Positions 1 through 10,009 of a DNA stretch of 40,452 nt are shown here, in pieces. This DNA comes from Gammaproteobacteria bacterium (GTDB taxonomy: Bacteria; Pseudomonadota; Gammaproteobacteria; GCA-2400775): positions 1-40,452 of the forward strand of contig WGFU01000029.1 of the NCBI GenBank assembly GCA_015492075.1. The letters are read 5' to 3'. Under the pieces are notes generated by a model. The model ran no database searches and was not told the DNA's origin. It was given only the letters and a program-made list of their open reading frames with translations. Position numbers and translations under genes: made by a program. How positions within the stretch are numbered: position 1 is the first letter of the stretch; the number at the start of each line of letters is the position of its first letter.

Positions 1-453
1 AAGATCGAGCAATTGCTGGATCGTATCGTGGATGCAGAATCAACGGCTGTCATCAGCGCCTATGAAAAACGTATCGGAAAACTCCAGCTCGAAAAACAGA
101 TAATGCAGGAAAAAGTCACCAATTGTGGCCGTCCGTTAAGAGACTTTGATGAAAGTTTTCGAACCGCGATGGATTTTCTCTCAAACCCGCATGAACTCTG
201 GGCTTCAGGGCGTATTGAAGACCGTCATGCAGTGATGAAACTCACTTTTGCAGACAGATTGGCGTATGTGCGTGGAGAAGGTTTTCGAACCCCCGAAACC
301 ACCTTACCTTTCAAGGCTTTAGGTAGCTTTTGCGGGGGTGAAAACAAAATGGCGCGCCCGACAGGAGTCGAACCTGTGACCTTCGGCTTCGGAGGCCGAC
401 ACTCTATCCAGCTGAGCTACGGGCGCTTATGCAAATGTTGCAGCGCAATATAG
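1..453 (+). CDS. Large serine recombinase, C-terminal fragment (5' end outside window)
   Basis: The frame is already open at base 1, so this is the tail of a longer gene; the first in-window TTG (13-15) is not a start. The visible part has a charged coiled-coil-like helix (about residues 10-40), then the segment FLSNPHELWASGR and the EGFRTPE / FKAL motifs typical of the C-terminal region of large serine recombinases from proteobacterial integrative elements. The catalytic serine domain would lie upstream, outside the window. The last 35 or so codons run antisense through the tRNA-Arg gene and stop at TAG 451-453, so the extreme C-terminus is dictated by the tRNA sequence. Likely role: integration and excision of an element lying to the left, using the tRNA 3' end as attachment site. 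Family call is by motif recall; the integration role is inferred. Confidence 0.75.
   Translation, partial: KIEQLLDRIVDAESTAVISAYEKRIGKLQLEKQIMQEKVTNCGRPLRDFDESFRTAMDFLSNPHELWASGRIEDRHAVMKLTFADRLAYVRGEGFRTPETTLPFKALGSFCGGENKMARPTGVEPVTFGFGGRHSIQLSYGRLCKCCSAI
350..426 (-). tRNA. tRNA-Arg (anticodon CCG)
   Basis: Reverse complement folds as a 77-nt cloverleaf. Acceptor arms GCGCCCG / CGGGCGC pair perfectly (420-426 with 354-360). The D-arm has AGCTCAGCTGGATAGAG, the anticodon stem is TCGGC/GCCGA with loop CTCCGAA (anticodon CCG, reading CGG), and the T-arm has GGTTCGACTCC. The discriminator is G and the 3' CCA is encoded (350-352). The tRNA 3' end abuts the recombinase gene, the usual geometry of an integrated element. 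The antisense strand reads as a plausible peptide (MARPTGVEPVTFG...), a well-known false protein in databases. Confidence 0.97.
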
Positions 454-469
454 TAGCAGAAACGCCTGT

Positions 470-2608
470 TTATCGGGTTGGATTCTTATCGAGAAAGCCA
501 TAGTGCTGAATACCTTCCAATACTCCCTCGGCATATTGCCCCTCGGCAAAGTAAATCTGTTCCCGGCCACGCAGTTTTTTTAGCTCGGGGCTGTGATTGC
601 CGACGACGACACCCAGGGTGTGCCCACTTAGCATTTCTTCATCATTACCCGAGTCGCCTGCCACTAATACCTGATCCAGTGGAAACCCCCATTTCAAGGC
701 GACATGACGTACCGCTGTACCTTTGGAGGTGCGGATCGGCAGGATATCAAGATAGGCCTGGTGTGAATAAATCAGTTTGACGTGGATATCTTTTTGACGC
801 AGGTGTTGGCGAATTTCTCGTATTTTGGGGGCCTTTTTAGGGTCAACATTAAAACTGATTTTATGTCGGCGCTGCTCGCCGGAATGTTGTAACTTAAGCC
901 CGCTAAACTCTCTCATGGCATCATAGACCGCGCGCGGTTGCCAGCGATAATCATTATGCTGTTGCCAGCCAAAATCTTCGGTGAGCTTGCTGCCATAGCG
1001 AATCTCGCTGCCCACCGAAGTAATAAATACATCAGGCGTGGGAGCACCCCATTTTCTCAATTCGCGCAAGGTACTCTCAATTGTGCGCCCCGTGGCCACG
1101 CCAAAGGCAACTCTATCACCCATACAGCGAAGCTGATCACTTAATTTCCTTAAGGCGGCGTTGTCACCCACCAGGGTATTATCAATATCACAAACGAGTA
1201 AACGCTCTGCTGTTGCCAATCTGCTTTTCGCAACAACGGTGCGTGTAGCTTGCTGATGTTTACTGATACGCTCCTTGACGATATTGATATAGCTATCCAC
1301 ATGCCCCGTCCATGTATAATGCTGGGCAACACCCGCTATTCCGTTAAGCGACCATTGCTGCCAGGTCGCTTTATTGCTGATCGCTTTAAGTATCTGCACA
1401 GACATATTTTTGCTGTCCAGCGGGTCGATGAGTACGCCGTTTTTGCAATGAGCCAGAATGTCACGCGGGCCACCATCGTTAGGCGCAATAATAGGCAGGC
1501 CACTGGCTGCGGCCTCGAGCAGCGTCAAACCAAAAGGCTCAGTCAACGCTGGATTAACAAACACGCCTCGGCTTTGTGCAGCAAGACGATACAGCTCAGG
1601 CACATCATCAGCTCGGTGCTTTTTCGGATAAGCCACCAATCCGTGAAGGTCATAGTAGTCGATTAGTAATAATAACTCTTGCAGTACTCGCCGCGAAGTT
1701 TTCTCCATCGACATGATATCTTCACGCTCACCCGCCACTATCACCAGGTTAGCCTTTTTTCTTAGCGCTTGATTTTCGCCATATGCCCTGACCAAGGTCG
1801 CAATATTTTTGCGTGGATCCGCTCGCGATATCGTCAGCACCATTGGCTTGTCGGGGTCTTTCAAAAAACGAGAAAGTTCTGCCTCAATACTGGTGTTTTT
1901 ACGAAGCGAAGTTGGGGGAGAAAACCGAGTTAGATCGACACCCGGGGGAATAACCGATATTCGCTTGGGAGTATAATTATCGTAAATCTCATATTGCTCT
2001 TCAACCTCTTGCTGGGTGCTGGCAATAACGGCAGCGGCATTATCCAGCGCCATCTCTTCTGCCTCGATACGCTGCGTCATGGCATATTGTGTTTCTATCG
2101 CATGAGCGCGCAAACCTTTATCGAGCAACCGCTGCCGCTTTACACGGCCGAGAGAATGGCCGGTATGCACCATGGGTACGCTCAGCAAACTCGAAACCGC
2201 TGATGCAACATAACCGGCATCGGCATAATGGCTATGAATAAGATCAGGAATACGGCCGATTTTTTTAACATGCTGTAAAGTGGCATCAGCGAAACTATCG
2301 AGGTAAGGCCATAAAGCCTCTTTACGCAAGTAACGCTTCGGCCCGCATGCAAGACGAACAATATTGGCGCCTTTAGCCAAAGGCTCTGTTTGCGTCGCGT
2401 AGCCTGGATCGAGCTTGTTTGAAAATACCTGGCGTGTCAGCAAATCTACACGCTCAACGTCCGGGTGCTGAGCCAACGCAGTGGCCAATTCCAACACATA
2501 CTTGATTTGGCCGCCGGTATCGGCATCACGCCCCAATTCCAAATTGTGCGCGCGAATCAATCCATGAATGCTGATTAACTGTATATAAAATCCATGTTGT
2601 TTTGACAA
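470..2608 (-). CDS. Sucrose-phosphate synthase with C-terminal HAD phosphatase domain
   Basis: Makes sucrose-6-phosphate from UDP-glucose and fructose-6-phosphate, and probably dephosphorylates it. The N-terminal two thirds is a GT-B glycosyltransferase of the SPS/GT4 type: IHGLIRAHNLELGRDADTGG near the start, HSHYADAGY, VHTGHSLGR, and the nucleotide-sugar motif TEPFGLTLLEAAASG. The last 220 or so residues form a HAD IIB domain with DIDNT (DxDxT nucleophile), a conserved Lys in TSKGTAV and GDSGND, so the phosphatase residues are intact and the protein may be bifunctional. I prefer TTG at 2608, 1 nt after the fructokinase stop, because the family N-terminus begins there; a GTG at 2680 would add 24 unrelated residues inside fructokinase. 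Neither start has a strong ribosome site. Co-transcribed with the upstream kinase. A compatible-solute role is inferred. Confidence 0.88.
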   Translation of the reverse strand: MSKQHGFYIQLISIHGLIRAHNLELGRDADTGGQIKYVLELATALAQHPDVERVDLLTRQVFSNKLDPGYATQTEPLAKGANIVRLACGPKRYLRKEALWPYLDSFADATLQHVKKIGRIPDLIHSHYADAGYVASAVSSLLSVPMVHTGHSLGRVKRQRLLDKGLRAHAIETQYAMTQRIEAEEMALDNAAAVIASTQQEVEEQYEIYDNYTPKRISVIPPGVDLTRFSPPTSLRKNTSIEAELSRFLKDPDKPMVLTISRADPRKNIATLVRAYGENQALRKKANLVIVAGEREDIMSMEKTSRRVLQELLLLIDYYDLHGLVAYPKKHRADDVPELYRLAAQSRGVFVNPALTEPFGLTLLEAAASGLPIIAPNDGGPRDILAHCKNGVLIDPLDSKNMSVQILKAISNKATWQQWSLNGIAGVAQHYTWTGHVDSYINIVKERISKHQQATRTVVAKSRLATAERLLVCDIDNTLVGDNAALRKLSDQLRCMGDRVAFGVATGRTIESTLRELRKWGAPTPDVFITSVGSEIRYGSKLTEDFGWQQHNDYRWQPRAVYDAMREFSGLKLQHSGEQRRHKISFNVDPKKAPKIREIRQHLRQKDIHVKLIYSHQAYLDILPIRTSKGTAVRHVALKWGFPLDQVLVAGDSGNDEEMLSGHTLGVVVGNHSPELKKLRGREQIYFAEGQYAEGVLEGIQHYGFLDKNPTR

Positions 2609-2609
2609 A

Positions 2610-3533
2610 CTATATATTCCATTTTTCCCTAAAGTCTTGATAGAGCAATTTATCGCTCGTTGTTGCGCCGCTGATTCCACATATCGCTGCGGCGAACTCT
2701 TGCGCTCTGTCTAGAATTTGCTGTGGCGCCCAACCCTTAGTGATGCCAAGAATACACACTGAACTAAACGAGTCACCTGCACCAACAGGATCACCACCTT
2801 CGACAACATTTGCAGTTATACCTGCTTCCACAGTCTCTTCTTCGCTCAGAATAACCGCGCCACGCTCACCTTTGGTAAGAATAACCAGCTCAGGCTCGTA
2901 TTCTTTCAATAAGGCTTGTTCTCTCGAGTCGGACTGATCAGCACCTGAAATATCTATTTTGGCCAATTCCTCTTCATTTAGCTTGACCCAAGCCGTGCCC
3001 GTCAATACTTGATGAACCAGCTGCGCGTCCCACCAAGGTGCACGCAAGTTAAGGTCTACAAAGGAGGGCAAATTCATTTGCTCGATAAAAATACTCAACG
3101 ATGACATCGCTTCTGGCTGGCGTAAGCCTAGCGTTCCGTGGTAAAGCAAACCGTAGTGACCGCCCATGGCAGCACCGTATATCTCGCCGGGACGAATATA
3201 ATCATAGGCCTGGCCTTCGGCGATATCGTAACTAGGCTGGTTATGTTCATCCAAAATGACATTGACCACACCGGTAGGGCGAAAGTGGTCACGCTGAACG
3301 GCACTGATATCCATTTCCCATTGTTGCATGGCATCAATGACTGCATTACCACGCTCATCGCTGCCAACGCGGCTAACAAAGAGGGGGTTCAGACCAAAAC
3401 CATTCAAGTGCCAGGCAACATTAAAAGGGGCGCCACCAAGGATCTCTCGCCCGTTCGCAAAACAATCGTAAAGCACTTCACCAAAAACAACGGGGCGCGC
3501 AGTTAATCGGGCGCGTTGTGATTTATCCAGCAT
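2610..3533 (-). CDS. Fructokinase, PfkB/ribokinase family
   Basis: Phosphorylates fructose to fructose-6-phosphate with ATP. The 307-residue protein shows the PfkB fold signatures: GGAPFNVAWHL near the N-terminus (substrate-binding glycines), NLRAPWW mid-protein, VILTKGERGAV, and the C-terminal GDPVGAGDSFSS, in which the Asp of GAGD is the catalytic base. ATG at 3531-3533 is preceded by AAGGAG at good spacing. It is the first gene of a two-gene unit with sucrose-phosphate synthase 1 nt downstream. In methanotrophs and other halotolerant gammaproteobacteria the same pair makes and recycles sucrose, fructokinase returning the fructose released on sucrose breakdown. Fructose specificity rests on this pairing and on close resemblance to bacterial fructokinases; another sugar is possible but less likely. 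Confidence 0.88.
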   Translation of the reverse strand: MLDKSQRARLTARPVVFGEVLYDCFANGREILGGAPFNVAWHLNGFGLNPLFVSRVGSDERGNAVIDAMQQWEMDISAVQRDHFRPTGVVNVILDEHNQPSYDIAEGQAYDYIRPGEIYGAAMGGHYGLLYHGTLGLRQPEAMSSLSIFIEQMNLPSFVDLNLRAPWWDAQLVHQVLTGTAWVKLNEEELAKIDISGADQSDSREQALLKEYEPELVILTKGERGAVILSEEETVEAGITANVVEGGDPVGAGDSFSSVCILGITKGWAPQQILDRAQEFAAAICGISGATTSDKLLYQDFREKWNI

Positions 3534-3899
3534 GCCTGCTCCTTAAATGATCATGCAGTAATAAAGGTGGCCAATTATAGCCTAAGCCGACGTACCAGTT
3601 AGGGGGGCTACAAACGGCATTACCCTTGCCAACACTAAGCACAATGCTATGAATCTAATGAAGGCACATTAGCACGTTATAGACAGCGCTTGGTAGTGAA
3701 CAAAACAAGGGTGATAAAATATTATGGTCACTGACTGACGCTGACAACAGTTAAAGGATAATAGAGTCTCGCTTCAAGCGCACAGCCGAAAAGGAGGGCG
3801 AACTTCTCGCCTGTGCCGCGCCAAGCTTGTTCGGGATTATTTCCTGCAATTTTCTCAATACAATTTGTCGCTATATAGCGCTAACAATTCTGGCTGGCG
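3534..3899. other. Gene-free spacer, fructokinase promoter / glmS 3' side
   Basis: No credible ORF. It should carry the minus-strand promoter of the fructokinase-sps unit and the 3' end of the glmU-glmS transcript. Two structures are visible: an imperfect inverted repeat (arms 3781-3793 and 3803-3815, 11 of 13 positions pairing, 9-nt loop) and a perfect 12-bp palindrome CGCTATATAGCG (3869-3880), 20 bp beyond the glmS stop. Neither is followed by a T-run, so I do not call a terminator. Confidence 0.5.
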
Positions 3900-5732
3900 C
3901 TACTCAACGGTAACGGACTTCGCTAGATTGCGCGGATGGTCGACATCAGTGCCCTTAAGCACGGCAACGTGGTAAGCCAATAGTTGTAAGGGTACCGTAA
4001 ATACAATAGGCGAGATAACATCATCGGTCGGCGCCACATGTAACACTTCAACATTAGGCCCCGAACTGACTCCGGACTCGGAATCGGCAAAAACAACCAG
4101 CTCGCCGCCGCGAGTGCGCACTTCCTGTAAATTGGATTTCAGCTTTTCGAGTAAACTATTATTCGGTGCTATCGACACCACTGGCATATTGGCATCGACC
4201 AGGGCCAAGGGACCGTGTTTGAGCTCACCCGCGGCATAGGCCTCGGCATGGATATAGGAAATCTCTTTTAACTTTAACGCGCCTTCCATTGCTACCGGGT
4301 AATGAGCCCCGCGACCGAGAAACAAGGCATGCTCCTTATTGGCAAAGCGCTCAGAAAGTTGCTTGATTTGTTCGTCAAGGCCAAGCGCGTCTTCGAGCTT
4401 GCGGCTAAGGCTGCGTAATTCGTTAACCAGGTGCGCTTCGGTTGCATCATCAATTTGATGGCGGCGACCTAACGCGATCACCAATAAAAGCAGTGATACC
4501 AATTGGGTGGTAAACGCTTTGGTCGAGGCAACACCAATCTCGGGACCTGCGCGTGTCATTAAACACAAATCGGATTCTCTAACCAGCGAGCTTTCTGGCG
4601 CATTACAAATCGTTAACGAATGACCAAAACCACGTGTCTTGGCTTCTTTTAAGGCGGCCAGCGTATCGGCGGTTTCACCTGACTGGGAAATCGTCACCAA
4701 TAATTGGTTTTTACGCGCAACCGGTTTGCGATAACGAAACTCGCTGGCAATCTCAACATTACAAGGTATACCGGCAATAGCTTCAAACCAGTAACGCGCT
4801 AACAAACCTGCATGATAACTTGTACCGCAGGCGATAATATTGACGCCTTCTATCGTGTCGAATATCTCACTGGCACCATGACCGAAACTTTCTTCCATCA
4901 CTTTCGTCTGCGTAATGCGGCCTTCCAGTGTTTGTGTAACGGCATAGGGTTGCTCGTGAATCTCTTTTAGCATGTAGTGGCGATAGCCATTTAGCTCAAC
5001 TGCGGCACTTGTCAGCTGACTAAGATGCTCTGGGCGCTTAACCACCTTGCCTTGATTATCATAGATCGTTACACCATCAAGGCTGATGCAGGCAAAGTCA
5101 TCATCCTCAAGAATAATAAAGCGGCGAGTAACGCCAATCAGCGCCGTCATATCTGATGCCAAATAGTATTCGCCATTACCGATACCAATAACCAACGGGC
5201 TACCACGCCGCGCAGCAATAATTTGCTTAGGGCTGCGCTGGCTCACAACAGCCAAAGCGAACGAACCACCAAGACCTTGAACTGCCATTTTGACTGCCGT
5301 CAAAACATCATGATCTGCATCTTTAAGATGCATATGAATCTGATGCGCAATAACTTCAGTATCCGTATCCGAATCAAAGGCGTAACCAGCCTTCTTTTGT
5401 TGCGCCCTTAAGGCTTCGTGATTTTCTATTATTCCGTTGTGAACAATAGCGATCTCATCGGCGCTAAAGTGTGGGTGTGCATTCGCCTCACTGGGAGCGC
5501 CATGTGTTGCCCAACGCGTATGAGCAATACCTAAAGTCGCGCCAACTTGTTCTGAGGCAATGCGTTGTTCCAGCTCTATTACCTTGCCTACTGCGCGGTA
5601 ACGCTTAATAGCGCTATTATCTACAATAGCGATACCTGCTGAATCATAACCACGGTACTCTAACTTCTTCAAACCAGCGATAAGCAGGGGAACGATGTTA
5701 TTGCTTGATACGGCTGCGACGATTCCACACAT
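3900..5732 (-). CDS. glmS: Glutamine--fructose-6-phosphate aminotransferase (isomerizing)
   Basis: Makes glucosamine-6-phosphate from fructose-6-phosphate and glutamine, the first step to UDP-GlcNAc for peptidoglycan and LPS. The start at 5732 gives MCGIVAAV, placing the catalytic Cys at position 2 after Met removal; the longer open frame to 5771 would bury this Cys and lies in glmU. An N-terminal class II amidotransferase domain (HTRWATHG, NGIIENH) is followed by two SIS domains (CGTSYHAG, SQSGETADT, ASTKAFTTQ) and the expected C-terminal tail DHPRNLAKSVTVE. Length of 610 residues is standard. The start is 1 nt from the glmU stop, so translation is probably coupled. No glmS ribozyme-like leader is possible in this 1-nt gap, and regulation is not evident here. 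Confidence 0.98.
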   Translation of the reverse strand: MCGIVAAVSSNNIVPLLIAGLKKLEYRGYDSAGIAIVDNSAIKRYRAVGKVIELEQRIASEQVGATLGIAHTRWATHGAPSEANAHPHFSADEIAIVHNGIIENHEALRAQQKKAGYAFDSDTDTEVIAHQIHMHLKDADHDVLTAVKMAVQGLGGSFALAVVSQRSPKQIIAARRGSPLVIGIGNGEYYLASDMTALIGVTRRFIILEDDDFACISLDGVTIYDNQGKVVKRPEHLSQLTSAAVELNGYRHYMLKEIHEQPYAVTQTLEGRITQTKVMEESFGHGASEIFDTIEGVNIIACGTSYHAGLLARYWFEAIAGIPCNVEIASEFRYRKPVARKNQLLVTISQSGETADTLAALKEAKTRGFGHSLTICNAPESSLVRESDLCLMTRAGPEIGVASTKAFTTQLVSLLLLVIALGRRHQIDDATEAHLVNELRSLSRKLEDALGLDEQIKQLSERFANKEHALFLGRGAHYPVAMEGALKLKEISYIHAEAYAAGELKHGPLALVDANMPVVSIAPNNSLLEKLKSNLQEVRTRGGELVVFADSESGVSSGPNVEVLHVAPTDDVISPIVFTVPLQLLAYHVAVLKGTDVDHPRNLAKSVTVE

Positions 5733-5733
5733 T

Positions 5734-7104
5734 TTATTTTTGCTTCTTTTTGAGCGGGCGCTGCCAACCACGCAGTGTGCTCTGTTTGGCGCGCGTCAGT
5801 GTTAACTCTCCCTCAGGCGCATCTTTATTGATGGTTGAGCCGGCACCGATTGTCGCATCTTTACCAATAGTAAGCGGCGCAACCAGTGCCGTATTAGACC
5901 CTATAAAGGCGTTATCGCCGATTATGGTTTTATGTTTATTGGCGCCGTCATAGTTGCAAGTGATGGTACCAGCACCGACATTCACCTCGCTGCCCAGCTC
6001 TGCATCACCAACGTAGCTGAGATGGTTAACTTTGCTGCCAGCACCAATCTCGGCATTCTTGGTTTCAACGAAATTACCGATCTTGGCTTTATTCTTTAAC
6101 ACCGTGCCAGGGCGTAATCGCGCAAAGGGTCCTATGTGACAGTCCTCACCTATAATCGAATTATCAAGAACACTGTGACTGTCAACATGGCTATGACTAC
6201 CTATTATGGAATCCTTGATAATACAATTGGCGCCAATGTGAACACCATCGGCTAAACTTACCTCACCTTCAAAGATAACATTAATGTCGATAACAGCATC
6301 CCGACCTACACTCAAACTGCCACGAATATCAACACGCGATGGATCAACCAGGGTGGCGCCATCTATCATTGCCCGCCACGCAGCTCGCTCTTGATAATAA
6401 CGCTCAACTGTTGCCAATTGCACTCTGTCATTGACTCCGAGAATCTCCTCCTCATCGTCGATTACCGATGCATAAACCGGCACGCCATCGGCAACTGCCA
6501 GGGCGATAATATCCGTTAGGTAATATTCCTGCTGGGCATTCGCGGCATCGATACGCGCATAGGTCGATCTAAAATAGCGCGCCGGTATGGCCATAATTCC
6601 GGTATTGATTTCGCCAACGGCAAGCTGCTCCAGACTGGCATCTTTATGCTCCACAATAGCCAACACTTGATCGTCAGCATCTCGGATAATGCGACCATAG
6701 CCATCCGGATCTTGTAACTCGCAGCTTAACAAGGCAATAGATCTGTCATCGCAAAAGCGCAGCAACTGCTTCAATGTTTGCGCTTGTATCAGCGGCACAT
6801 CACCATAGAGTACAAGCAGGGTAGTATGGTCATCAACCGAGGCCAAGGCCTGTGCAAGCGCGTGGCCGGTTCCTAATTGTTCGGCTTGCTCAACCCAGAT
6901 GATATCGTCGCCATCAACGACCGCCTTAACCGTGTCACCACCATAGCCGTGGACGACAATAATAGAATCAGGTTTTAGCGAACGCGCGGTATCGACGACA
7001 TGGCTTAGCATTGGCCGACCCGCGACGGGGTGTACCACTTTAGGTAAATTGGAACGCATGCGCGTGCCTTTACCAGCAGCTAAAATAACAACAGACAGTT
7101 TCAT
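5734..7104 (-). CDS. glmU: Bifunctional GlcNAc-1-P uridylyltransferase / GlcN-1-P acetyltransferase
   Basis: Performs the last two steps to UDP-GlcNAc: acetylation of glucosamine-1-phosphate, then uridylyl transfer from UTP. The N-terminal half is a pyrophosphorylase domain with the signature LAAGKGTRMRSNLPKVVHPV at about residues 8-27, plus LYGDVPL and GEINTGI. The C-terminal half is a left-handed beta-helix of hexapeptide repeats with the acetyltransferase motifs RPGTVL, GNFVETKNAEIG, HLSYVGDA and CNYDG. 456 residues is standard. ATG at 7104. It lies downstream of atpC on the same strand, the common gammaproteobacterial atp-glmU-glmS order, 120 bp after atpC with an inverted repeat between. 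Confidence 0.98.
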   Translation of the reverse strand: MKLSVVILAAGKGTRMRSNLPKVVHPVAGRPMLSHVVDTARSLKPDSIIVVHGYGGDTVKAVVDGDDIIWVEQAEQLGTGHALAQALASVDDHTTLLVLYGDVPLIQAQTLKQLLRFCDDRSIALLSCELQDPDGYGRIIRDADDQVLAIVEHKDASLEQLAVGEINTGIMAIPARYFRSTYARIDAANAQQEYYLTDIIALAVADGVPVYASVIDDEEEILGVNDRVQLATVERYYQERAAWRAMIDGATLVDPSRVDIRGSLSVGRDAVIDINVIFEGEVSLADGVHIGANCIIKDSIIGSHSHVDSHSVLDNSIIGEDCHIGPFARLRPGTVLKNKAKIGNFVETKNAEIGAGSKVNHLSYVGDAELGSEVNVGAGTITCNYDGANKHKTIIGDNAFIGSNTALVAPLTIGKDATIGAGSTINKDAPEGELTLTRAKQSTLRGWQRPLKKKQK

Positions 7105-7170
7105 GTAACTAAACAGATGAGTCCAGCAGGCTAATAGTAAAACTATAGCACGCCAGGCTAAGCAGGCAGA

Positions 7171-7205
7171 CTGTAGCGACTATCAATAACACCCTATCGC
7201 TACAG
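7171..7205 (-). terminator. Inverted repeat between atpC and glmU, possible attenuator
   Basis: CTGTAGCGA (7171-7179) and TCGCTACAG (7197-7205) pair perfectly around a 17-nt spacer, 20 bp past the atpC stop. A second alternative pairing, TATCAA (7181-7186) with TTGATA (7206-7211), overlaps it. There is no U-tract, so this may be an RNA-processing or attenuation hairpin separating the atp operon from glmU rather than a strong terminator. Confidence 0.45.
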
Positions 7206-7224
7206 TTGATAGATCAAACGGGGG

Positions 7225-7644
7225 CTAGCGCCGACCCCTAAGACGCTTGATGGCGCTGAGCTGCGCAACGGCCTGTGCCAGTTCAACTTGCGCTTGTGCG
7301 TAATCAATTTCAGCGGCTTTATCCTGCAGGGCACGCTCGGCTTCCTCTTTCGCTTGAATCGCTGCCGCTTCATCCAGGTCATGTGCACGTACCGCTGTAT
7401 CGCTAAGCACGGTAACTGCGTGTGGCTGAACTTCGAGCATGCCACCCGATACGTAGTAGAAGTTTTCTTCGCCATCCGGTGTGATAACGCGTACTTCACC
7501 CGGCTTAAGCTGAGTCAGAAATGGGGTATGACGTGGCAAAATTCCCACTTCACCCATCACTGCCGAGGCAAAAACACGCTCTGCAGGGCCTGAAAATATC
7601 GCTTCTTCAGCGCTTACTATGTCGACATGCATGGTCATAGCCAT
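7225..7644 (-). CDS. atpC: ATP synthase F1 epsilon subunit
   Basis: Central-stalk subunit that couples gamma to the c-ring and inhibits ATP hydrolysis. The 139-residue protein has the N-terminal beta-sandwich ([37 protein letters not shown]) and the C-terminal helical hairpin rich in Ala/Glu/Gln (about 90-139) that regulates the motor. ATG at 7644 follows AGGA at 9 nt; the ATGs at codons 3 and 5 are less well placed. It is the last gene of the atp operon, 27 nt after atpD. Confidence 0.97.
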   Translation of the reverse strand: MAMTMHVDIVSAEEAIFSGPAERVFASAVMGEVGILPRHTPFLTQLKPGEVRVITPDGEENFYYVSGGMLEVQPHAVTVLSDTAVRAHDLDEAAAIQAKEEAERALQDKAAEIDYAQAQVELAQAVAQLSAIKRLRGRR

Positions 7645-7671
7645 AAATCTGCGTCCTGGTTTAAACCCTGA

Positions 7672-9066
<1,395 letters not shown>

Positions 9067-9122
9067 CTATGTTTAACCGCACGGGACTCACCCGAACTTA
9101 AAATCTTCTATGCCCAGCAGCG

Positions 9123-9986
9123 CTAGCTCAGCGCTGCTGCACCACCGACAATCTCGGAAATTTCCTGTGTAATAGCTGCCTGGCGCGCTTTGTTGTAGAT
9201 CAATTCCAGCTCGTTGATCAAATCGCCGGCATTATCCGAGGCCGACTTCATGGCAACCATACGTGCAGCCTGTTCACAAGCCAGATTTTCCACCACACCC
9301 TGATAAACCAATGACTCGATATAACGCGTCAACAACTGGGTCATCACTATCTTAGCCTCTGGCTCATAGATGTAATCCCAATGGTGACTGAGCTGTGCGT
9401 CTTCTTTGGGCTCAATCGGCAGCAACTGCTCTACCTTTGGGTCTTGCGTCATGGTATTAACGAAATCGTTATAGACCAGAAACAACTGATCGATCTCGCC
9501 ATTATCAAAGGCGTCCAGCATCACCTTAACGCTACCGATTAAGTCAGCCAGCTGCGGCGTATCACCCAAATGCGCCGTTTGCGCACTAATATTACCGCCT
9601 ATACGCTTGAAAAAGCCACTTGCCTTGGTGCCGATAGTGCAAAACCGCATTTCAATTTTCTGCTCGTCGAACTCTTTCATTGTGACGACAGCCTTTCTAA
9701 ACAGATTACTGTTCAAGCCGCCGCAAAGACCACGATCAGAAGAAATGATGATAAAGCCAGCACGCTTAACATCTCGCACCTGCATATAAGGGTGCTTGTA
9801 TTCTGGATTAGCATGAGCAAGATGATCAATGACAGTGCGCATCTTGTCCGCATAAGGACGTGATGCAATCATGCGATCCTGCGCCTTGCGCATCTTGCTG
9901 GCAGCAACCATTTCCATAGCACGCGTAATCTTTTGCGTATTTTTTACGCTCTTGATCTTCGTACGGATTTCTTTACCTACAGCCAT
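9123..9986 (-). CDS. atpG: ATP synthase F1 gamma subunit
   Basis: Rotating shaft of F1. The N-terminal helix carries [20 protein letters not shown] and the C-terminal helix ends [20 protein letters not shown], which are the two conserved coiled-coil strands of gamma. The central Rossmann-like part has [11 protein letters not shown]. 287 residues is standard. It sits 23 nt after atpA and 74 nt before atpD. Confidence 0.98.
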   Translation of the reverse strand: MAVGKEIRTKIKSVKNTQKITRAMEMVAASKMRKAQDRMIASRPYADKMRTVIDHLAHANPEYKHPYMQVRDVKRAGFIIISSDRGLCGGLNSNLFRKAVVTMKEFDEQKIEMRFCTIGTKASGFFKRIGGNISAQTAHLGDTPQLADLIGSVKVMLDAFDNGEIDQLFLVYNDFVNTMTQDPKVEQLLPIEPKEDAQLSHHWDYIYEPEAKIVMTQLLTRYIESLVYQGVVENLACEQAARMVAMKSASDNAGDLINELELIYNKARQAAITQEISEIVGGAAALS

Positions 9987-10009
9987 GATTGTCTCGCAGA
10001 GTGTTTACT

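Noticed and set aside
350-426. Antisense reading of the tRNA as a conserved protein (MARPTGVEPVTFG...)
   Set aside because: The sequence folds as a perfect tRNA; the peptide is a known artefact of tRNA antisense strands, though the recombinase frame does pass through it.
2609-2680. GTG start for sucrose-phosphate synthase at 2680
   Set aside because: The added 24 residues lie in the fructokinase gene and have no family similarity; no ribosome site precedes it.
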